Below, piece by piece: positions 6,578 through 11,023 of a DNA stretch of 16,282 nt. Made by a program: the position numbers and the translations under genes. The stretch's first letter is position 1, and each line of letters opens with the position of its first letter. Origin of the DNA: 1-14-0-20-39-34 sp043800545 (GTDB lineage Bacteria; Patescibacteriota; Patescibacteriia; Magasanikbacterales; UBA922); the NCBI GenBank assembly GCA_043800545.1, contig JAZDMW010000067.1, forward strand, positions 1 through 16,282, in the 5' to 3' direction. Under the pieces are notes generated by a model that worked only from the letters and a program-made list of their open reading frames with translations, made no database searches and had not been told where the DNA came from.

Positions 6578-7894
6578 ATGGGTACCCTGACGTTGGAGTC
6601 TGTGGCCCAGAAGTTCCTCGAGGCGGATTCTGAACTCGAGGGTTTGACCGTCGAGGACCTCCTCTGTGATGAGGTCATCCGGCCTATCATCGAGCAGGAG
6701 TTCAAGATGATGAAGGCGGACCTCATCCTCAAGGCCCGGGAGAAGCTCCTGGGCAAGAAGGTGGAGGTCGTCGAGCAGAAGACAGAGCCCGAGATGGCTC
6801 CGGTCGAGACGCCGAAGCCGGCACTGCCGCCCGAGGCTCCCAAGCCGACGGCGACCGAGAAGCCGAAGGGGCCCAAGTTCCGGCACCCCACGGACGAGGA
6901 GATCGTCAAGGTCTCTGATCCGGCCATGGTGCCGGCGGAGTTCCTGACGCGCAACGACGCACCCCTCATCCTCATGGCCTTCCGTTGGCTCCTCTGCCAG
7001 GCGCTGTACGCCTTGGACCAAGAGTACAATTGGAAGGATGGTGAGGGAGGTGACCGGCCTGAGGCCCTCAGGGACAAGCGCGAGGTGATCAAGTCGATTC
7101 TCAGACGGGTCGTGAAAATTCTTCAGGGACTCTTCGGCATCTCCAAGGCCCGGTACAATGAGTTCGAGGCGGACGATGTGGCAATGGAGGTCACTGTCGT
7201 CCTCATCAAGGACCACATGACCGGTTGGGGTGAGATCTTCGGAAATATGCCGAAGTTTATTACCCGTCACCAGGCATTGGAGAGGAGTCGCCCTGCATGG
7301 GTCCCGAATGGGCTCCTGGTGGTTGATCCCCCGAGCCTGCTCCCTGGCGTCCTGCGGGCGCTCCAGCTCTTCTTGCATATCGCAGGGGAGCAGCAGAGAA
7401 AGCAGGAAGTTGGGAAGTGGATCGTGGGTCCCTGCTTCGGCGGAGATTACCACGATTTGAACTTCTACTTCGCCACCGAGGAGGAGAGGGAGCTCTGTGC
7501 TTGGATCCTCCTCGACACCAGCGACGACCCTTCCTCCGCCGAGCTGGTGGAACTCTTCTCACAGAAGAAGGTTCACCTGTTCCGGGTGGATGAGGATCGT
7601 CGTAGTGGCGGGGATTTCACCCCTCGTCCGACCCGTCCAATCCCTCCTCCGAATGGTGTGTTCGGGAGGGGCGACCACAGCTTCCTGCCCAAGATCACCC
7701 AGAAGGGTCAGACTCCCGTGACGCCGGCGAAGAATCGGCCACGGGAGGAGTCTCTCCGCGACAAGATCGTAGAGCTCAGGGGGTCGACGAGGCCAAGGCG
7801 AAGGCCATGGCCAAGAACATCACCAAGGGGATCACCAACGACGAGCTTCCCTGCTTGTATCAGGAGGGGAATCTTGCTGAGGACGAGTGCCTGA
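6578..7894 (+). CDS. GC-rich orphan protein, main part, before the frame break
   Basis: 438 residues as read, of which the first about 402 look genuine. I recognise no family. Visible parts: an acidic helical N-terminus (1-68), a Pro/Lys/Glu-rich linker (about 70-104), a compact part with hydrophobic helices and many Trp/Phe residues (about 118-350), then a Pro/Arg-rich linker (about 365-395). Start ATG 6578 is set by the AGGAAGGA site 7 bases upstream; in-frame extension to 6452 would run through the promoter. Codon use is strongly G/C-ending (ATC, AAG, GAG, CTC), unlike every neighbour; sampled lines are about 60% GC against about 37% nearby. After a G5 run (7779-7783) the frame turns into a Arg/Pro/Ser-rich stretch ending TGA, typical of out-of-frame reading, while the -1 frame continues as plausible protein to 8229. 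Confidence 0.7.
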   Translation: MGTLTLESVAQKFLEADSELEGLTVEDLLCDEVIRPIIEQEFKMMKADLILKAREKLLGKKVEVVEQKTEPEMAPVETPKPALPPEAPKPTATEKPKGPKFRHPTDEEIVKVSDPAMVPAEFLTRNDAPLILMAFRWLLCQALYALDQEYNWKDGEGGDRPEALRDKREVIKSILRRVVKILQGLFGISKARYNEFEADDVAMEVTVVLIKDHMTGWGEIFGNMPKFITRHQALERSRPAWVPNGLLVVDPPSLLPGVLRALQLFLHIAGEQQRKQEVGKWIVGPCFGGDYHDLNFYFATEEERELCAWILLDTSDDPSSAELVELFSQKKVHLFRVDEDRRSGGDFTPRPTRPIPPPNGVFGRGDHSFLPKITQKGQTPVTPAKNRPREESLRDKIVELRGSTRPRRRPWPRTSPRGSPTTSFPACIRRGILLRTSA

Positions 7895-8229
7895 TTACGG
7901 CTCAGGATCTCCTGGCGACCCGGGCGGTCAACATGCGCCTGTTGCCCGACGCCGATGAGCTCTTCGTCGCTAAGGTCGCCATGGCCGGGGGGCTCACGCT
8001 CGAGGAGCTCAACAATCAGGTCGAGGCCAAGAAGGCCGAGATCAAGAAGGAGAGTGAACAGGCCACCCGGGCCCCCGATCGGTCCCAGATGAGGACCATC
8101 GAGCAGATCCACACCTCCGCCCCCGCCGTCCGAGGACAGGCCATCGCCAGGGCCAAGGACAAGACCAACCGGAAGAAGGACGAGAAGGAGGAGAAGCCCA
8201 AGAAGGTGGTCAAGAAGTCGGCCACCTGA
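7783..8229 (+). CDS. GC-rich orphan protein, C-terminal part in the -1 frame
   Basis: This frame joins the preceding one at the G5 run: one extra G would give a single protein of 550 residues (6578-8229, which becomes divisible by three). It begins VDEAKAKAMAKNITKGITNDEL, has an alpha-helical acidic middle and ends in a lysine-rich tail (EKEEKPKKVVKKSAT), as seen in nucleic-acid-binding or disordered tails. An internal ATG at 7807 could start a separate 140-residue protein but has no convincing ribosome-binding site. Codon use is G/C-ending as upstream. Stop is TGA, unlike the TAA/TAG of all other genes here. No family recognised. Confidence 0.62.
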   Translation, partial: VDEAKAKAMAKNITKGITNDELPCLYQEGNLAEDECLITAQDLLATRAVNMRLLPDADELFVAKVAMAGGLTLEELNNQVEAKKAEIKKESEQATRAPDRSQMRTIEQIHTSAPAVRGQAIARAKDKTNRKKDEKEEKPKKVVKKSAT

Positions 8230-8261
8230 TCTACCCACCACTAAACCAAACCACCTAGAGT

Positions 8262-8287
8262 GCCAGAGGGGAGAAATCCTCTCTGGC
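8262..8287 (+). terminator. Hairpin after the GC-rich gene
   Basis: GCCAGAGGGG (8262-8271) pairs with CCTCTCTGGC (8278-8287) with one mismatch. There is no T run behind it, so it may be a 3' protective stem or a processing site rather than a classical intrinsic terminator. Confidence 0.45.
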
Positions 8288-8309
8288 TACTCGTATTCCA
8301 CAGTTGGGC

Positions 8310-8338
8310 TTGACAAAGCTTGTAAAATGTGGTATAGT
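8310..8338 (+). promoter_or_regulatory. Near-consensus promoter of the candidate ncRNA
   Basis: TTGACA (8310-8315), 17-base spacer, TATAGT (8333-8338). This is one of the best sigma-70 type promoters in the window, and it is followed by about 300 bases with no credible ORF, ending in a strong terminator. Confidence 0.8.
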
Positions 8339-8344
8339 ATTGGG

Positions 8345-8653
8345 TCGTGAATAAAATATATAGAGATTGTGCTTATTTTAGCAAAAAAGTAAACATTTCC
8401 CTGTATCGTTTATAAGTACGAGGATATAGAACACGTCTGTATTAGATGAAAGCAAAGATTGATTATTGTTCATAAGTAGTACGTACGGTTCTGTATCCAC
8501 GACAAGCATGGGGATGTGTTTTGGGGTTTTACTGGCTCAGGCTCGTAGATTGCCATAACACATCTTCTTGGATACAGATTAAGATCCAGTGAGATCTTAT
8601 CTACAAATTCGCTTGTAAGCCCGGCTGTTTCGACAGTCGGGTTTTACTTTTTT
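8345..8653 (+). ncRNA. Candidate structured non-coding RNA, about 309 nt, unidentified
   Basis: The stretch is bracketed by a near-consensus promoter and an intrinsic terminator and has no ORF longer than a few codons. Helices visible by eye: CTGTATCC (8491-8498) with GGATACAG (8570-8577); inside it GATGTGTT (8513-8520) with AACACATC (8557-8564), extended by TGG/CCA; AAGATC (8581-8586) with GATCTT (8593-8598); TCGT/ACGA closing a small hairpin near 8407-8422; and GTCGTG (8344-8349) with CACGAC (8498-8503), which would form a pseudoknot with the first helix. I do not see the conserved cores of RNase P RNA, tmRNA or SRP RNA. A long 6S-type RNA or a novel class remains possible. Confidence 0.6.
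8620..8653 (+). terminator. Intrinsic terminator with UUCG loop ending the ncRNA
   Basis: CCCGGCTGT (8620-8628), loop TTCG (8629-8632), ACAGTCGGG (8633-8641): nine pairs with one G-U, followed by TTTTACTTTTTT (8642-8653). Confidence 0.92.
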
Positions 8654-8672
8654 ATACACAGAAGAGGGGGGC

Positions 8673-8701
8673 TTGATTTATTTTCCGGGATAGGGTATAA
8701 T
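8673..8701 (+). promoter_or_regulatory. Promoter of tRNA-Asn
   Basis: TTGATT (8673-8678), 17-base spacer and a perfect TATAAT (8696-8701). A small hairpin TTTTCC (8710-8715)/GGAAAA (8719-8724) lies in the leader between the promoter and the mature tRNA start at 8740. Confidence 0.8.
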
Positions 8702-8739
8702 CAATGCGGTTTTCCTTCGGAAAATCAATTACAATCAAT

Positions 8740-9116
8740 TCGATGGTAGCTCAGCGGTAGAGCAGTTGGCTGTTAAATGATAGCAGCCCACGATGGAAAC
8801 ATTGTGGTGCAAAACAAGGTGAATTGCTGGAAGCCCTAATTCATTCATTTGAATGGGTAATCAGCAGCCAAGTCCTTTTTACTTGCCGTAAGGCAGTGTT
8901 TGGGAAAGGTTCAGAGACTATCCCGTGTTCATAGATTATCTATTGAACTGTATGGGAGTACTTGCGTAATAATTTATTATTACGTCGGGAAGCGCCTTGC
9001 ACCCTAACGTCTCCTTTATGGAGTTTTGGCGAGGGTGATGATATAGTCCACGCTTTAAGGAAACTTGAGGATAACGTGTAACCAATTGGTCGTGGGTTCG
9101 ATCCCCACCCATCGAG
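8740..9116 (+). tRNA. tRNA-Asn(GUU) interrupted by a group I intron
   Basis: The exons are 8740-8773 and 9079-9116. Joined, they give acceptor TCGATGG/CCATCGA, D arm GCTC/GAGC, anticodon stem GTTGG/CCAAT with loop CTGTTAA (anticodon GTT, Asn), and T arm GTGGG-TTCGATC-CCCAC, discriminator G9116. CCA is not encoded. All arms pair, so the tRNA is functional only after removal of the 305-nt intron, which sits between the second and third anticodon bases. Confidence 0.93.
8774..9078 (+). ncRNA. Self-splicing group I intron in tRNA-Asn, no endonuclease
   Basis: 305 nt, beginning after U8773 and ending with G9078, the expected splice-site bases. P1 is explicit: exon GGCTGT (8768-8773) pairs with the internal guide GCAGCC (8783-8788), leaving the conserved U8773-G8783 wobble at the 5' splice site. 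Core elements are clear: P AATTGCTGGAA (8822-8832), Q AATCAGCAGCC (8859-8869), R GTTCAGAGACTA (8909-8920) and S GATATAGTCC (9040-9049), giving P4 and P7. There is no room for a homing endonuclease and no ORF in it. Autocatalytic splicing with a guanosine cofactor is expected from the family; activity is not shown by sequence alone. Confidence 0.95.
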
Positions 9117-9124
9117 CGGATATA

Positions 9125-9153
9125 AATAATGGTGAACAAGCCATTATTTTTTT
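9125..9153 (+). terminator. Intrinsic terminator after tRNA-Asn
   Basis: AATAATGG (9125-9132) pairs perfectly with CCATTATT (9141-9148) around an 8-base loop and is followed by T to 9153. Confidence 0.85.
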
Positions 9154-9169
9154 AATACAAAAAGTGGTT

Positions 9170-9198
9170 TTGAATATATATCATACTTATGGTAAGAT
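9170..9198 (+). promoter_or_regulatory. Promoter of the PAS gene
   Basis: TTGAAT (9170-9175), 17-base spacer, TAAGAT (9193-9198). The -10 element overlaps an in-frame ATG at 9197, so that codon is unlikely to be the start; the ATG at 9227 lies just downstream of the expected transcription start. Confidence 0.6.
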
Positions 9199-9226
9199 GA
9201 TTACATCTAATTCTTGTATTTTATAT

Positions 9227-9694
9227 ATGTTCTACGATGCCATATTAAATTCGATTGCTGATCCAGTCTTTGTAAAAAATGACAAGTTTGAATTTGTCTA
9301 TCTTAACGACGCTTTGTGTGATATGTTGGGGCTGACGAAAGAAAGTATAATGGGAAAAACCCTTGGCGAATCTCTACCCAAAGACGAAATGGAACACTTT
9401 TTGGAAGTCGATAAGACAGTGCTAGATTCTGGAATAAGTAATGTTAGCGAGGAGCCACTAACAGGAAAGGGTGGAAAAACTTTAACAATAGTTACAAAAA
9501 AAACACGGTTCATTGATGAAAAAGGAAATAAATTTATTGTGGGTATAATACGAGATATTACGAAATTAAAAAAGGTTGAATTAGAGCTTCAAGATAAAAT
9601 TTCTGAATTAGAAAAAATGAATGAAATGACGATGGGTAGAGAATTGAAAATGATTGAACTTAAAAGAGAGATAGAGGAATTAAAAAAGAAATAA
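9227..9694 (+). CDS. PAS-domain protein with C-terminal coiled coil
   Basis: 155 residues from ATG 9227; earlier in-frame starts lie in the promoter (9197) or inside the tRNA intron (9065). A single PAS domain covers about residues 4-118 (ILNSIADPVFVKNDKFEFVYLNDALCDMLGL at the start and IVGIIRDITKLKK at the end). The last about 40 residues are a charged coiled coil rich in Glu, Lys, Leu and Met. No kinase, cyclase or DNA-binding output domain is present. PAS domains sense small ligands, redox state or partner proteins; here the coiled coil probably mediates dimerisation or docking to a separate output protein. It could also be the remnant of a sensor kinase, but the clean end and terminator argue for a stand-alone gene. 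Confidence 0.82.
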   Translation: MFYDAILNSIADPVFVKNDKFEFVYLNDALCDMLGLTKESIMGKTLGESLPKDEMEHFLEVDKTVLDSGISNVSEEPLTGKGGKTLTIVTKKTRFIDEKGNKFIVGIIRDITKLKKVELELQDKISELEKMNEMTMGRELKMIELKREIEELKKK

Positions 9695-9756
9695 CTATTT
9701 ATTTAATTGTTGTATTTTGGTTCGAACGTCGTACGCGACCGCGAGCATAAAATAAA

Positions 9757-9786
9757 AATAAGCCCTTTCATCGGGCTTATTTTTTA
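9757..9786. terminator. Bidirectional intrinsic terminator between the PAS gene and the metal operon
   Basis: AATAAGCCC (9757-9765) pairs with GGGCTTATT (9773-9781) around TTTCATC. T-rich tracts follow in both directions, so it can end both the PAS transcript (plus) and the metallothionein end of the copper-type operon (minus). Confidence 0.85.
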
Positions 9787-9798
9787 TTATTCTGCTAT

Positions 9799-9960
9799 TT
9801 ATTCACAGGAACATTTGCAGTCAGAACCGCAATCTTCTTCGTCCCCACAGTCACAGTCTTTTTTGCATTCGCAGTCTGGTGAGCATGTACATGCTTCCTT
9901 ATCGCCTTGGCAGTCGCAACCACAGTCGCAAGTGCAGGTACATTTTTTTTCTTCGTCCAT
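9799..9960 (-). CDS. Cysteine-rich metallothionein-like protein, 53 aa
   Basis: A short frame from ATG 9960-9958 to TAA 9801-9799 encodes 53 residues with 16 cysteines (about 30%), arranged as CTCTCDCGCDC (7-17), CTC (24-26), CEC (30-32), CDC (36-38), C44 and CKCSC (48-52). There is no His and no aromatic residue; the rest is mostly Asp, Glu, Lys and Gly. Dense C-x-C motifs are the signature of metallothioneins, which bind Cu(I), Zn(II) or Cd(II) in thiolate clusters, although I cannot match it to a known bacterial class such as SmtA or MymT. It lies 20 bases after the MerT/MerP-like gene and just before a terminator, as the last gene of a CsoR-controlled operon, which strongly supports a metal-sequestering role. 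Confidence 0.82.
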   Translation of the reverse strand: MDEEKKCTCTCDCGCDCQGDKEACTCSPDCECKKDCDCGDEEDCGSDCKCSCE

Positions 9961-9980
9961 ATTTTTATGATTAGAATGAA

Positions 9981-10337
9981 TTAATTTTTTATAATAAATT
10001 CTTGAAAAATTGGTAATTTTTTTATTTCTTCTTCTGTAATTATATGGGAATCGTAGGAAAGAGTAAAGGTGCTTGGTATTTGAAAACGTACTTGAGTAAT
10101 ACCATCTACCTTTTTTAGTTCATTGGTTATAAATGGAGCATGTCCTGTACAGGGAATATCCAACTGTACTTTCATGGTGTTTTGTTCTTGTATTCCATAG
10201 GCATAGTCTGTTGAATAATTTGCCATCAATGGAAATACCACAAGGAATAATAATATATTTGTAGTGAGGGTTATTGTATAGAGGGTAGTCAGGTATTTCC
10301 ATTTGGTTTTTATTTTCTCTTTTGAACAGCAATTATT
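9981..10337 (-). CDS. MerT/MerP-like metal transporter, C-terminal part (third helix + HMA domain)
   Basis: 118 residues read in the -1 frame relative to the first part. It begins NNCCSKEKIKTKWKYL with a vicinal Cys pair, then a hydrophobic helix (TLTTNILLFLVVFPLMA), then an HMA-like metal-binding domain: VQLDIPCTGHAPFITNELKKVDGI. The usual HMA site is CxxC; here it is Cys-x-x-His (C-T-G-H). Continuity of sequence with the upstream frame is good: one extra A in the A7 run (10336-10342) would give a single protein of 199 residues with three helices and a C-terminal HMA domain, the layout of MerTP-type fusions. Translation of this part alone has no good start codon. Confidence 0.7.
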   Translation of the reverse strand, partial: NNCCSKEKIKTKWKYLTTLYTITLTTNILLFLVVFPLMANYSTDYAYGIQEQNTMKVQLDIPCTGHAPFITNELKKVDGITQVRFQIPSTFTLSYDSHIITEEEIKKLPIFQEFIIKN

Positions 10338-10579
10338 TTTTTGAGGAAGAAGAAAGCCGAAATGGTTGCAAAAATAAGAGAAAGGAGAATGACCCAGAGT
10401 GAAAAGTAAGGCATCAAAAGAATTTTTTTGAAGAAGGTAGAGGCTACGAATGAACCAAAAGTGGAAAGGATAATAACGAGAATACAAAATGAATGGGGGA
10501 GTATACCGGACCAGATTCCAGAAATAATAGATTTCTTTTTTTCATCTGGATTGGTCAGAATTGGACAACATTCTGACAT
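10310..10579 (-). CDS. MerT/MerP-like metal transporter, N-terminal part (two helices)
   Basis: As read, 89 residues: MSECCPIL with a vicinal cysteine pair at the N-terminus, then two transmembrane helices (about 24-48 and 54-78, with a Cys in the first), ending IAVQKRK after the A7 run at 10336-10342. MerT-type proteins take up or move thiophilic metals across the membrane using Cys pairs. The gene starts 5 bases after the csoR stop. The frame change in the homopolymer separates it from helix three and the HMA domain; it may be a sequencing or mutational deletion, or regulated slippage (see findings). The metal is probably Cu(I), judged from the CsoR neighbour. Confidence 0.7.
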   Translation of the reverse strand: MSECCPILTNPDEKKKSIISGIWSGILPHSFCILVIILSTFGSFVASTFFKKILLMPYFSLWVILLSLIFATISAFFFLKKIIAVQKRK

Positions 10580-10584
10580 AAAAA

Positions 10585-10857
10585 CTATTTATTAAATAAG
10601 TTGGTCACTTTTAATATTTCGTCTGTCATTTCTTTTTTCTTTTTTTCACTGCCTGTGTCCATTGCATTTCGGAAGCAGGTGTTTAGATGATTTTCCATGA
10701 GCATTTCATGTGCAGAACGGAGTAAGCCAATGACTGCCAAGTTTTGTTGCATAATATTGATGCAATATTCTTTGTCTTCGGACATTTTAATTATTTTGGA
10801 TATGAGAGTTTGAGCCTTTTTAAAATTTATGAGTATTTTTTCTTTTTGTTGTTCCAT
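10585..10857 (-). CDS. csoR: CsoR-family copper-sensing repressor (DUF156)
   Basis: 90 residues, all helical, the usual length for this family. The Cu(I)-ligand triad of CsoR is present with exact spacing: Cys32, His57 and Cys61 (25 and 4 residues apart, as for Cys36-His61-Cys65 of mycobacterial CsoR). This separates it from RcnR (Ni/Co) and FrmR (formaldehyde) relatives, which have other residues at these places. CsoR tetramers bind operator DNA and release it on Cu(I) binding. The gene is first in an operon with a MerT/MerP-like protein and a metallothionein-like protein, and a palindromic operator lies at the promoter, so autoregulation by copper is expected. Confidence 0.88.
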   Translation of the reverse strand: MEQQKEKILINFKKAQTLISKIIKMSEDKEYCINIMQQNLAVIGLLRSAHEMLMENHLNTCFRNAMDTGSEKKKKEMTDEILKVTNLFNK

Positions 10858-10877
10858 ATCAATTGTATAAAAGTTAT

Positions 10878-10906
10878 ATATACCTGTACCTAGGGTGTAG
10901 GTATAT
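10878..10906. promoter_or_regulatory. Probable CsoR operator (29-bp imperfect palindrome)
   Basis: ATATACCT (10878-10885) and AGGTATAT (10899-10906) are perfect arms; inside, ACC (10888-10890) and GGT (10894-10896) also pair. Eleven of 14 symmetric positions match. It overlaps the end of the -10 element and the expected transcription start of the csoR operon, the right place for a repressor. Confidence 0.75.
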
Positions 10907-10933
10907 TATGCAGGAAATAATTTATAACGTCAA
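10905..10933 (-). promoter_or_regulatory. Promoter of the csoR operon
   Basis: On the minus strand TTGACG (10933-10928), a 17-base spacer and CATAAT (10910-10905). Transcription would start near 10898, inside the palindrome. Confidence 0.7.
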
Positions 10934-10975
10934 CACGTGTTTATCCACAGGTTGAATCAGGTGTCTGTGTTTTAT

Positions 10976-11007
10976 TATAAAAATCCCAGGGAAATGGGAT
11001 TTTTATA
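10976..11007. terminator. Terminator after the DUF5671 gene
   Basis: A perfect 12-bp stem, TATAAAAATCCC (10976-10987) with GGGATTTTTATA (10996-11007), loop AGGGAAAT. It lies 17 bases after the stop of the minus-strand DUF5671 gene. The T-rich part of the stem can act as the release tract. Confidence 0.75.
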
Positions 11008-11023
11008 GTCTTATTTTTTATTT

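Noticed and set aside
6572..6585. NcoI- and KpnI-like sites at the start codon as a sign of vector or synthetic DNA
   Set aside because: Both flanks continue as ordinary host-like DNA with native promoters, no vector sequence is seen, and short sites arise easily in GC-rich DNA.
6551..7453. Long minus-strand frames in the GC-rich island (also 6385-7092 and 7708-8241)
   Set aside because: GC-rich coding DNA has few stops on the other strand. The translations are Leu/Arg/Asp-rich or Ser/Arg-rich without fold-like patterns, while promoter and Shine-Dalgarno point to the plus strand.
8345..8653. Candidate RNA as RNase P RNA, tmRNA or SRP RNA
   Set aside because: The conserved core sequences of these RNAs are not visible; the TTTCGAC string at 8628-8634 belongs to the terminator stem-loop and not to a tmRNA 5' end.
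9065..9226. Longer N-terminus for the PAS protein starting inside the tRNA
   Set aside because: It would overlap the tRNA-Asn 3' exon, a terminator and the gene's own promoter.
6412..9226. Integrated mobile element using tRNA-Asn as attachment site
   Set aside because: No integrase, transposase or repeat of the tRNA 3' end was found within the window.
9707..9970. Plus-strand frame rich in Gln, Ser and His
   Set aside because: It is the shadow of the minus-strand cysteine-rich gene and runs through the bidirectional terminator; its Gln/Ser repeats are the complement of Cys and Asp codons.
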